Assembly: GCA_023150565.1 (NCBI GenBank)
Contig: JAKLKR010000008.1
Coordinates: forward strand, 12,748 to 57,913
Reading direction: 5' to 3'
Length of the DNA stretch: 45,166 nt
Source of the DNA: Planctomycetota bacterium
Lineage (GTDB): Bacteria; Planctomycetota; UBA11346
Shown here: one piece after another, positions 18,211 through 25,711 of the stretch
How positions within the stretch are numbered: position 1 is the stretch's first letter
Layout: every line of letters starts with the position of its first letter
Notes under the pieces: generated by a model
What the model was told of the DNA's origin: nothing
Seen by the model: the letters and a program-made list of their open reading frames with translations, nothing else
The model's database searches: none
Made by a program: the position numbers and the translations under genes

Positions 18211-20600
18211 GGGCGGACCTCCGCCAGGGCGAGGCCGTCGAGGCGCAGCAGCTCGCAGTGGCTGATCTCCAGCGTGTTGTCGGTGCCCTTGGTGTTGGCG
18301 CCCAGGCTGATGCGATCGATCTCGGCCGGGGTGAGCACGCCGTCCGGATCCGGCTCGGCGGCCGGGCAGTGGCGCAGGTCGGACAGCCGCACCAGCGCCC
18401 AGTGCCAGGCGCCGTCGCTGGCGATGGTCGGGCTGGGGGTGTACCAGCCGACGTTGCGCTTGGCCCCGCCGCTCTCGTAGAGGAAGAGGCGCACCGCCGC
18501 CGGCTTGAGCGAGCGGGCGCGCAGCAGCACCGCGTCGTAGCGGTCGAAGCGCGCGTCGGCGGGCAGGGTGGTGCGCGGGAAGGCCCAGTGGTCGGCGGCC
18601 TTGAACTGGAAGCGCAGGCGCAGGGTGCCGTCGTCTACCACGGTGCGGGTGATGGCGTTGCCGGGCCCGATGTTGTCGTCGCTGGCGGCCAGCTCGGTCG
18701 CGGTCAGGCGACGACGGCGTTCGCCCGGCACCTGGGCGAGGATGGCGGCGCCATCGACCTCGCCGCGCACCCCCACCACCACCGGGGCGAGGGCGGCGCC
18801 GTCCGTCAGCCGGCCCTCGATGCGGCAGGTGCCGCTGGCGGGGGCGATGCGGAACACCGCCTCCTGGTGCGAGCGCGGCGGCACCGAGATCTGTTGCTCC
18901 TGGGCCGGGCCGCCGGGCGGGGTCAGGCGCACGGTCGCGGCTGCAGCGCTGTCGCCGAGGTTGCTCACCCGCACCGTCACCGGCGTGCCACCGGCCACCG
19001 TGGCCAGGCGGTAGTCGTCCAGGCACGAGCTGACCACCCCGGCCTCGGTCATCAGGTGCAGCAGCACCGGCGCCGGCACCGGGCGCGGGCGTGACGGCTG
19101 GGCGGCACGCCACAGCGCCATAGCCGGGCCGTCAGCGCGCACCTGGGCCAGGGCGCCGGGATCGAGTTCGAGCAGGCAGGCGCCCTCGGGCACCGGCCAG
19201 CCGCCATCGGCCACGGCCAGCAGACGGCCGTCGAGACCATGGGCGGAGCGCACCGGCACGCCGGCCGCCAGCCGGCCCTTGGCGCCCTCGGCCAGCCACA
19301 CCACCGCCACCGCGCGGTTCTGATCGGCGAACACCCGCGCCGAGCGCGCCCCGGGCAGGTCGAGGTCGCCGCGGTAGGCCAGGCCCGCCAGCCGGCGCGC
19401 CACCTGGCTGTAGGCCGCCAGGCTGCGCAGCGGGGTGCCGTCGGGGGCGGTCATGCTGAAGTTGTTGCGGCCCTCGGGGTAGAACGGCAGCACGAAGGCG
19501 AAGTAGCGCTGCACCCCGCAGGCGCGCGCCTCGGCGGCGCGCACCGCGATATAGGCGCCCGAACGCATGTCGTCGGCCGCCTTCGGCCGGCTGGAGCCCG
19601 CCGGCCAGGCCTTGCCCGCCTCGGTGATCCACAGCGGGATGGCGGGATCGCCGGCCTCGGCCAGCTCGGCGCGCAGGGTGGCCAGCCAGGGCTGGAGCTG
19701 GTCCGGGTCGCGGTAGTCGTGGTAGGTCAGCACGTCGCTGGCGGCGAGCAGACCGTTGGCGTAGCAGGCGCGGCGGTACTCGGCCGAGACGTGGTAGGTG
19801 AACACCCCGCCCGCGACCAGGGTCGCCGGGCTCGACCGGCGCAGCCCCCAGGCCACCGCGCGGGTGGTGGCGGCGAGCTGGTCGGCGGTGCCGTCGCCGG
19901 AAAACTCGGCGGCGTCGGGCTCGTTCCACACCTCCACCGCCGCCGGATTCCAGCGCGCGCCGATGGTCGCCCACCCATCCGCCACCGCGGTGAGGTCGCG
20001 CGGGTAGTTGCCGCCCACCTGGCCCAGCCACAGAGGCGCGTCATGGAAGCATTCCAGCACCGGGACACGGTTTTTGGCATAGAGCTGGCGCAGGCTGTCG
20101 TCGCGGAAGCGCCCATCCCAGTCGAAGCGCTCGCGGGTGGGCTGAAGCGACCACCAGGCCAGCCGTTCGCGCGACCAGGCGAAGCCCAGCCGGCGGATCT
20201 GGCCCACCAGCGCGCTGCGGCGGAGGTCCTCCTTCACCAGCCAGGACAGCGCGCTGTCGATGTTGAAGTAGGGATCGGGCTCGCTGCGGTCGAGAGCCGG
20301 ATCGAGCGCCAGCAGCCCGTGTCGGCTGGCGCCGTCGAGCACCAGCTCATACCAGCCGGCGGCGGGGTTGACCGCCACCGTGGCCAGGCCATCGGCGCCG
20401 GCGGTGACCGTGCCCGCCGCCGCGCTGCGCCCCTGCCAGTCCTCCAGGCTCCAGGCCACCGCGGCCCCGGCGGCGGCGCGCAGGCGCACCTGCGCTGGAC
20501 TGCCGGCATCGACCAGGAAATCAGCTGGATCGCTGATCTCGACCGCGGCCAGGGCGGCGGCCAGCGTGGGAAGGCAGAGCAGGATGGGGCACAGGCGCAT
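18207..20600 (-). CDS. secreted clan GH-A-like glycoside hydrolase, tandem paralogue A
   Basis: A 797-residue exported protein with a signal peptide (MRLCPILLCLPTLAAALA). The domain order is an N-terminal beta-sandwich (about 20-105), a GH-A barrel (about 110-440) with [19 protein letters not shown] (acid/base Glu227) and LWITEAGKAW (nucleophile Glu327), then beta domains and a C-terminal carbohydrate-binding-like module (DNTLEISHCELLRLD). Start: ATG at 20600 with a good AGGAGA ribosome binding site five bases upstream. It begins 15 bases after the regulator's stop and overlaps its paralogue by four bases. The exact glycan is unknown; the GH39/GH5 resemblance points to beta-linked substrates, at low confidence. 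Confidence 0.83.
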   Translation of the reverse strand: MRLCPILLCLPTLAAALAAVEISDPADFLVDAGSPAQVRLRAAAGAAVAWSLEDWQGRSAAAGTVTAGADGLATVAVNPAAGWYELVLDGASRHGLLALDPALDRSEPDPYFNIDSALSWLVKEDLRRSALVGQIRRLGFAWSRERLAWWSLQPTRERFDWDGRFRDDSLRQLYAKNRVPVLECFHDAPLWLGQVGGNYPRDLTAVADGWATIGARWNPAAVEVWNEPDAAEFSGDGTADQLAATTRAVAWGLRRSSPATLVAGGVFTYHVSAEYRRACYANGLLAASDVLTYHDYRDPDQLQPWLATLRAELAEAGDPAIPLWITEAGKAWPAGSSRPKAADDMRSGAYIAVRAAEARACGVQRYFAFVLPFYPEGRNNFSMTAPDGTPLRSLAAYSQVARRLAGLAYRGDLDLPGARSARVFADQNRAVAVVWLAEGAKGRLAAGVPVRSAHGLDGRLLAVADGGWPVPEGACLLELDPGALAQVRADGPAMALWRAAQPSRPRPVPAPVLLHLMTEAGVVSSCLDDYRLATVAGGTPVTVRVSNLGDSAAAATVRLTPPGGPAQEQQISVPPRSHQEAVFRIAPASGTCRIEGRLTDGAALAPVVVGVRGEVDGAAILAQVPGERRRRLTATELAASDDNIGPGNAITRTVVDDGTLRLRFQFKAADHWAFPRTTLPADARFDRYDAVLLRARSLKPAAVRLFLYESGGAKRNVGWYTPSPTIASDGAWHWALVRLSDLRHCPAAEPDPDGVLTPAEIDRISLGANTKGTDNTLEISHCELLRLDGLALAEVRP

Positions 20601-20615
20601 GAAAGTCTCCTGGTG

Positions 20616-21719
20616 TCAGCGGATGGGCGGGACCACGCTCTCGCGCTCGACCACCCGCACCGGCACCATGACCGTGCCGGACGGGTGGCCGGGGCCGGCG
20701 GCGATGAGCGCAAAGGCGGCGGCGAGCTGCTCGGCGAAATCCACCGTGGTGGTGGTGATCGCCGGGTCGGCGTGGGCGAGCAGCGGACTGTCGGCGCTGC
20801 CGATCACCGACACCTCGTGCGGCACCTGCCGGCCGAGACGGCGCAGGGCGCGCACGGCGGCGAAGGCGGCGATGCCCGAGGTGCAGATCAGGCCGCTGGC
20901 GTCACCAAGGCGAGCGCAGGCGCCGGGCACCGCGTCGAGGGGATCGCTCCAGCTGGCGGTGCCGGCCTCGATCACCTGCACCGGTGGCAGGCCGGCCTCG
21001 GCCGCCACCCGGCAGGCGCCGGCCACCATCGCATCGGTGATCGCCGAGCGCGGTTGGACCTGGGCGAAGGCCAGGCGGCGGTGGCCGGCGGCGACCAGCC
21101 GGCCGGCGAGCAGCGCGCCGGTGGCGGTGGGATCCCCGCACACGGTGTGCAGGCGTTCGCCCATCGGCGATCCCGGCTGCAGGAACACCACTGGGATGCC
21201 CAGGGCCGAGCAGTGGGCGGCGTCGGCAGGCGGGATGTCCTGGGCCGGCTGCATCACCACGATGCCGACCAGGCGCTCCTGCACGCGGGCGAAGGCGGCC
21301 AGCTGTTCAAGCGTGGTACCGGGAAAGAAGCGCCAGGGCATCAGCCGGCAGCCGGCGCGCACCGCCTGCACGCCGGCCTCGTGGTTGACGCAGAAGATCT
21401 GGCGGTCATCCCATTCCGGGGTGGCCAGCACCACGGTGCCGTTGGGACCCGCCGGAGCACCGTGCACCGGGCGCGCCCGCCGCGCCACGAAGGCGCCGCG
21501 GCCCTGGACCAGATCGATGTAGCCTTCCTGCTGCAATTCGGCCATGGCCTTGACCACGGTTTGGTGGGCAAGCCCGCTCTGCTCGATCAACTGCCGGATC
21601 GAGGGCATCCGATCGCCCGGCTCCCGGCTCTGTATCTGGCTGACCAGCATGTCTTTAAGCTGCTGGTACCGGGGCAGTGCGGCGTCCCTGGCGATGCTGA
21701 TGGGGGTGGATGTCGTCAT
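20616..21719 (-). CDS. GntR-HTH / LacI-type sugar-binding transcriptional regulator
   Basis: A 367-residue regulator heading the large hydrolase/pseudopilin unit. Residues about 16-80 form a GntR winged helix (LPRYQQLKDMLVSQIQSREPGDRMPSIRQLIEQSGL, then HQTVVKAMAELQQEGYIDLVQGRGAFV). The rest is a LacI-type effector-binding domain (GIVVMQPAQDIPP, VCGDPTATGALLAGRLVAAGHRRLAFAQ, SGLICTSGIAAFAAVRALRRLG, VSVIGSADSPLLAHADPAITTTTVD). Start: ATG at 21719. The earlier in-frame ATG at 21737 lies inside the operator-like repeat and at the expected transcription start, so it is less likely. The paralogue at 7812-8894 has the same domain plan. It probably senses a sugar released by the hydrolases and controls its own operon. 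Confidence 0.87.
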   Translation of the reverse strand: MTTSTPISIARDAALPRYQQLKDMLVSQIQSREPGDRMPSIRQLIEQSGLAHQTVVKAMAELQQEGYIDLVQGRGAFVARRARPVHGAPAGPNGTVVLATPEWDDRQIFCVNHEAGVQAVRAGCRLMPWRFFPGTTLEQLAAFARVQERLVGIVVMQPAQDIPPADAAHCSALGIPVVFLQPGSPMGERLHTVCGDPTATGALLAGRLVAAGHRRLAFAQVQPRSAITDAMVAGACRVAAEAGLPPVQVIEAGTASWSDPLDAVPGACARLGDASGLICTSGIAAFAAVRALRRLGRQVPHEVSVIGSADSPLLAHADPAITTTTVDFAEQLAAAFALIAAGPGHPSGTVMVPVRVVERESVVPPIR

Positions 21720-21721
21720 AG

Positions 21722-21769
21722 TGTTATGCAACAGCATAACATTGTACGGTCGGGACGCAACCGTGTTGA
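21722..21769 (-). promoter_or_regulatory. promoter and operator-like inverted repeat of the second regulator
   Basis: A perfect 8-base inverted repeat, TGTTATGC-AACA-GCATAACA, spans 21722-21741, immediately upstream of the regulator ATG (21719). On the minus strand a plausible sigma-70 promoter overlaps its edge: TACAAT at 21746-21741 and TCAACA at 21769-21764, with a 17-base spacer. Transcription would then begin inside the repeat, leaving a leader of about 15 bases. This is a classic position for autorepression. The rest of the divergent gap (21770-21851) has no gene. Confidence 0.65.
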
Positions 21770-21811
21770 GCAGAGTCGCACAGCCGACTGCTGCGTTGCG
21801 CTCCTACGCCT

Positions 21812-21840
21812 TTGCGCATCCGTCTTTTATGAGGTAGCAT
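21812..21840 (+). promoter_or_regulatory. possible promoter of the kinase-FapA gene
   Basis: TTGCGC at 21812-21817 and TAGCAT at 21835-21840 are separated by 17 bases and resemble a weak sigma-70 promoter. Transcription would start about five bases before the ATG at 21852. No clear Shine-Dalgarno is seen, so the message may be nearly leaderless. The match is weak. Confidence 0.3.
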
Positions 21841-21851
21841 CAACCACGCGC

Positions 21852-24584
21852 ATGAACGAACCCACAAGCATTGGGCCTTACCGCATCCTCGGAAAACTGG
21901 GTTCCGGGGGTATGGCCACCGTCCACCGGGCGGTGCAGGAGACCCTCGACCGCGAGGTGGCGCTCAAGCTGGTGCTGCCCGAGGTGGCGGCGGACGAGGC
22001 CTTCCGCAAACGATTCATCGCCGAGGCGCGGGCGATGGCGCGCATCAACCATCCGAACGTGGTGACCTGCTATGACGCCGGCATCACCGACGGGCGCTAC
22101 TGGATGGCGCTCGAACTGGTCACCGGCGGCGACCTGCTCGACCTGCTCGAGCGCCGACCGGACGGGCTCAAGGAATCGCTCTGCCTGACCTTGATGCGCG
22201 ACTGCCTGCTGGGGCTGGAAGCGATCGAGCAGGCCGGGCTGATCCACCGCGACATCAAGCCCGCCAACATCTTCCTCACCGAGCGCGGACAAGCCAAGCT
22301 CGCCGACCTCGGGCTGGCGCGCAGCCAGGGCGGCACCGGCAACACGGTGGCGGGGATGATCATGGGCACCCCCGCCTACATGTCGCCGGAACAGGCCCAG
22401 GGCGGCGACCTCGACATCCGCAGCGACCTCTTCTCGATCGGCGCCACCCTCTTCCACCTGCTCACCGGCCGCACCCCCTGGCTGGGCGACACCCCCATCG
22501 CGCTGCTGATGAAGATGCTGAAGGATCCGGTCCCCGATCCCAAGGGCATCCGCGCCGACCTCTCGCCAGGCATGCGCGACCTGGTGCTGCTGCTGCTGGA
22601 CAAGGAGCGCGCCCAGCGGCCCAAGTCCTCGGCCGAGGCCCGCGTCCTTGTCGAACGCCTGCTGGCCGGCGATGCGCCGCGGCCGGCGGCCGCCGCCCCG
22701 GCGCGCCCCACTCCCGCACCGCTGGGCTCCACCACCACCGCGCCCGCCAGGGCAGCTCCGCCATCCACCGAACGCACGCGCCGGATCCAGAGCGTCACCG
22801 CCCCTGGCGCCCCGACCGACCCCGCCGCCCCCGCCGCAGCGCGTCCCGACACCACCCCCATCTCGCAGTCGCTCATCCCTGAAGCCCCGCTCAACAGTCC
22901 GCTGGGCAAGCTCGATCCGGAATCGACCCGCCGGCTGATGAAGCGAATCCAGATCAGCGCGGACGGACTGCGCGCCGCCCTGGTGCTGGCTCCGGGCGCA
23001 TCGTTCCCGCTCATCCTGCTCGAGCATCTGCTCGATCTCTGCGCCATCAGCTACGGCCGCATCGAGCGCGCCATGCTCGATGCCACCCGCCCCTGCAACC
23101 TGCCCCGGCGCATCTGCCTGGCGCGCGGCGACGCCCCCACCCCCGACCGCGAGGGCCGCACCATCAAGGGCGAGGTCGTCCCCCGTCTGCAGGAGGCGAT
23201 CGTGGTGCGGGTGTCGGACGACGGCATGGTGGCCTCGGCCATCTTCCGCACCGACGCCCCCATTCCGCGCAGCGAGGTCGAGCAGGCGGTACGCGGCGCC
23301 GGGGTCACCACCGGGGTCGACGCCAAGCTGCTCCTGCGCCTGATCAACGGCCCGATGCCCCCGGGCGGCAAGCTGGAGATCGCCCGCGGCACCCCGCCGG
23401 TGCACGCCTTCGCCGGCGGCTTCGCGCTGTCCACCCCGGCGGTGGGCGACCTGGCCCGCGCCGGCGGCACCGCCGCGGGCGCGGTCGGCAACCTCCAGCC
23501 GGTGGCGGTGGGCGAGATCATCGCCCTGTGGCGCGAAGCGGTCGAGGGCCGCCCGGGCATCGACGTGCGCGGCCGTCCGGTGCCCTTCGACCGGCCCGGC
23601 GAGCGCACCCCCGACGCCTGCGCCGGGGACGGGGTCGAGGTGGTGCGTACCGGCGACGGCGATCTCGCCCTTCGCGCCCTGCGTGCCGGGGTGGTGCATC
23701 TGCAGCCCGACGGCCGGGTGGATGTGGTCGGCGTGCTGGAGATCATCGGTGACGTCGGGCCCGAGTCGCCGCCGATCGACACCGACGACCTGGTGCTGGT
23801 GCGCGGCAACATCAAGTCGGGGGCGCAGATCGCCAGCCGCAGCGACGTGGTGGTGCTGGGCGACCTGCAGGACGCCAGCATCGACGCCGGCGGCAACATC
23901 GAGGTCCAGGGCGGCATCGCCCGCGGCGACAAGCCGCTGGTGTCGGGCGGCACCGTCACCGCCGGCGGCGGCGGCGATCTGCGCCGCATCGTCGCCGCCG
24001 CCATCCGCATCTCGGGCACCGCCAGGGACTGCGAACTGGTGGCCACCGGCGACGTGGTCGCCGGGCGCATCGTCGGGGGATCGCTCACCGCCGGCGGTTC
24101 GGTGACCGCCGAAAGCCTGGGCGACAGCGAAGGCACCCCGACCATGGTGTGGGCCGGCCACTGCCTGGGCTTCTCGGAGCAGGCCAAGGTGCTCAAGGCG
24201 CAGGAGGCGCGCATCGAGCGCGACCGCGAGCGCATGCTGGTGCGCCAGAAGGCGCTCGCCGCCGAGGTCGACTCCACCGCCCAGCGCAACCAGCGCCTGG
24301 AACGCAGCCAGTATGTGAAGGAGAGCGTGCGCAAGGAGTCCGAACAGCGCCTGCAGGCCCTCGCCGCCGCCCACAAGCTGCTGGCGGAGCAGAGCGAGGA
24401 GGTGCGCCGTCAGCTCGCCGACAGCCGCCGCCAGCGCGAGGACATGCAGCAGCGCGGCGAGAACCCCAAGGCCAAGCTCGACGTGCACACCGTGGCCTTC
24501 GACGGCACCACCGTGCGGGTGGCGGACGCCGCCCCGGTGATCCTCAAGGAGCCGCGTCTGCGGCTCCACCTCGACATCACCTGA
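21852..24584 (+). CDS. Ser/Thr protein kinase fused to a FapA/DUF342-type polymerisation region
   Basis: A 910-residue protein without membrane segments. Residues 10-270 are a complete Hanks-type kinase: glycine loop GSGGMATV (17-24), Lys39 (VALK), catalytic Asp134 (HRDIKPAN), and Asp152 in DLG (in place of DFG). Residues 272-350 are an Ala/Pro/Thr-rich linker. Residues about 360-910 match the FapA/DUF342 plan: GRTIKGEVVP, LEIARGTPPVH, RAGVVHLQPDGRVDV with GDV, then a right-handed beta-helix (640-770) with repeated DAGGNIEVQGG and TAGGSVTAE turns, a coiled coil (772-870) and a final beta strand. Start: ATG at 21852; longer frames upstream are antisense to the hydrolases. FapA-like proteins act in polar protein assembly in other bacteria. 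The fusion is unusual and its targets are unknown. Confidence 0.85.
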   Translation: MNEPTSIGPYRILGKLGSGGMATVHRAVQETLDREVALKLVLPEVAADEAFRKRFIAEARAMARINHPNVVTCYDAGITDGRYWMALELVTGGDLLDLLERRPDGLKESLCLTLMRDCLLGLEAIEQAGLIHRDIKPANIFLTERGQAKLADLGLARSQGGTGNTVAGMIMGTPAYMSPEQAQGGDLDIRSDLFSIGATLFHLLTGRTPWLGDTPIALLMKMLKDPVPDPKGIRADLSPGMRDLVLLLLDKERAQRPKSSAEARVLVERLLAGDAPRPAAAAPARPTPAPLGSTTTAPARAAPPSTERTRRIQSVTAPGAPTDPAAPAAARPDTTPISQSLIPEAPLNSPLGKLDPESTRRLMKRIQISADGLRAALVLAPGASFPLILLEHLLDLCAISYGRIERAMLDATRPCNLPRRICLARGDAPTPDREGRTIKGEVVPRLQEAIVVRVSDDGMVASAIFRTDAPIPRSEVEQAVRGAGVTTGVDAKLLLRLINGPMPPGGKLEIARGTPPVHAFAGGFALSTPAVGDLARAGGTAAGAVGNLQPVAVGEIIALWREAVEGRPGIDVRGRPVPFDRPGERTPDACAGDGVEVVRTGDGDLALRALRAGVVHLQPDGRVDVVGVLEIIGDVGPESPPIDTDDLVLVRGNIKSGAQIASRSDVVVLGDLQDASIDAGGNIEVQGGIARGDKPLVSGGTVTAGGGGDLRRIVAAAIRISGTARDCELVATGDVVAGRIVGGSLTAGGSVTAESLGDSEGTPTMVWAGHCLGFSEQAKVLKAQEARIERDRERMLVRQKALAAEVDSTAQRNQRLERSQYVKESVRKESEQRLQALAAAHKLLAEQSEEVRRQLADSRRQREDMQQRGENPKAKLDVHTVAFDGTTVRVADAAPVILKEPRLRLHLDIT

Positions 24585-24614
24585 AGGACCGGCAGCCCGG
24601 CCAGGGGCGGGGGA

Positions 24615-25535
24615 TCAGGCGGTTGCCCAGGCCCGCAGCTGGTCGCCGATCTGGCCGAGCACCTCGGGCGGGAAGCGGTGGTCGTAGTCGCCTTCGAGTA
24701 CCGCCAGCCGGGCCCGGGGGATGGTCTCGGCGCGGGCGCGCACCGCTTCCAGCACCGGCGCCACCGCCTCGGGCAGCGCCACCTGGTCGGCGCGGCCGAA
24801 GCTGATCCCCACCGCGCGCGGCAGGATGTCCGCCACCACCTCGGCCTGGTCGCAGCCGATCGCCCACAGGCCGGGCAGGATGAGGTGGCGCGGCAGCAGC
24901 CGGCCACGTTCCAGCAGCAGGCGCTGCTGGCCGAGCCCGGCATGCATCCACACCGCGCGGACGCGCTGATCGGACCAGGTCAGCCAGGCCGCCAGACGGG
25001 CGCCCAGGCCGTAGCCGAGCACCGAGACCTGCAGGTCGGCGGTCTTCTCGTAGTCGAGCAGGGCGGCCACCGCGCAGCGCAGCTGGTCGACCGAATCGGC
25101 CAGCAGGCTGCGGCCCTCGGCCAGCGAACGCGACATCCACAGCGATTCCCACTGGCCGCCGGACGGCATGTGGGGCGGGGCCTGCTGCTGGCCGAAACAG
25201 GGCAGGTCGGGGCACAGCACCACGAAGCCGCGGGCGGCCAGGGCGTAGCCGTAGTGGTGCTCGCGCTGGCCGCACTGGCCGGCGACCTCATCCCCACCCA
25301 GACCATAGCGGTCGCTGTGGGGGTGCAGGGCGAGCAGGCCGGGCCACGGCCCGTTGCCGCTCGCCGGGCGCAGCAGCCAGGCGCTCAGGCGCCGGCCTGG
25401 AACGGCATAAGTCACGCGCTGACGGCGCACTGCGCCCGAAACGAAGGGCACCCCCTCGACCCGCAGTTCGTGGTCGGGCAGGTCCTCGGCGAGCTTGAGC
25501 AGGCCGGCCAGGGCAGTGCGGCGGTCGGGGGTCAT
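24615..25535 (-). CDS. alpha/beta-hydrolase fold protein, catalytic serine apparently lost
   Basis: A 306-residue protein resembling dienelactone hydrolase/acetyl-xylan-esterase type alpha/beta hydrolases: LLALHPHSDRYGLGG, the FVVLCPDLPCFG strand, a region matching the nucleophile elbow, and a late GDYDHRFPPE that would carry the catalytic His286. The elbow reads GYGLG (residues 174-178), with glycine (codon GGC at 25010-25008) where the family has serine. No signal peptide is seen. Start: ATG at 25533-25535. It is a single gene, convergent with the kinase-FapA gene and divergent from parE. Either it is a non-hydrolytic member, or another residue acts as nucleophile. The codon is unambiguous in the sequence given. 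Confidence 0.7.
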   Translation of the reverse strand: MTPDRRTALAGLLKLAEDLPDHELRVEGVPFVSGAVRRQRVTYAVPGRRLSAWLLRPASGNGPWPGLLALHPHSDRYGLGGDEVAGQCGQREHHYGYALAARGFVVLCPDLPCFGQQQAPPHMPSGGQWESLWMSRSLAEGRSLLADSVDQLRCAVAALLDYEKTADLQVSVLGYGLGARLAAWLTWSDQRVRAVWMHAGLGQQRLLLERGRLLPRHLILPGLWAIGCDQAEVVADILPRAVGISFGRADQVALPEAVAPVLEAVRARAETIPRARLAVLEGDYDHRFPPEVLGQIGDQLRAWATA

Positions 25536-25711
25536 CGCAGGGGAACCTAGGCAGCCAGCGGGACTTGTGAAGAGGGCGTCAAGTCGGGCGGAGGCCGGCG
25601 AGGATCACGCCAGGGCCTCGGAACCGGTCAGGGTCCTAGTTGCCGCCACTGGGGTCTTGACCCCGTCCCGCCACCGCCACACCCTGCGGCCCCGAACGGA
25701 CACCGCAAGCC
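25536..25711. other. intergenic region between the hydrolase and parE
   Basis: A 176-base divergent gap. It contains a near-perfect 14-base palindrome GGGGTC-TT-GACCCC at 25651-25664, flanked by GC-rich sequence that could be a small extragenic repeat or a regulatory dyad. The topoisomerase promoter must lie here, but no convincing -10/-35 pair was found. No gene is seen. Confidence 0.4.

Noticed and set aside
19239..21851. An upstream extension of the kinase-FapA frame giving 1781 residues.
   Set aside because: The extra part is antisense to the regulator and hydrolase genes and looks like low-complexity shadow; the kinase begins naturally at the ATG at 21852.
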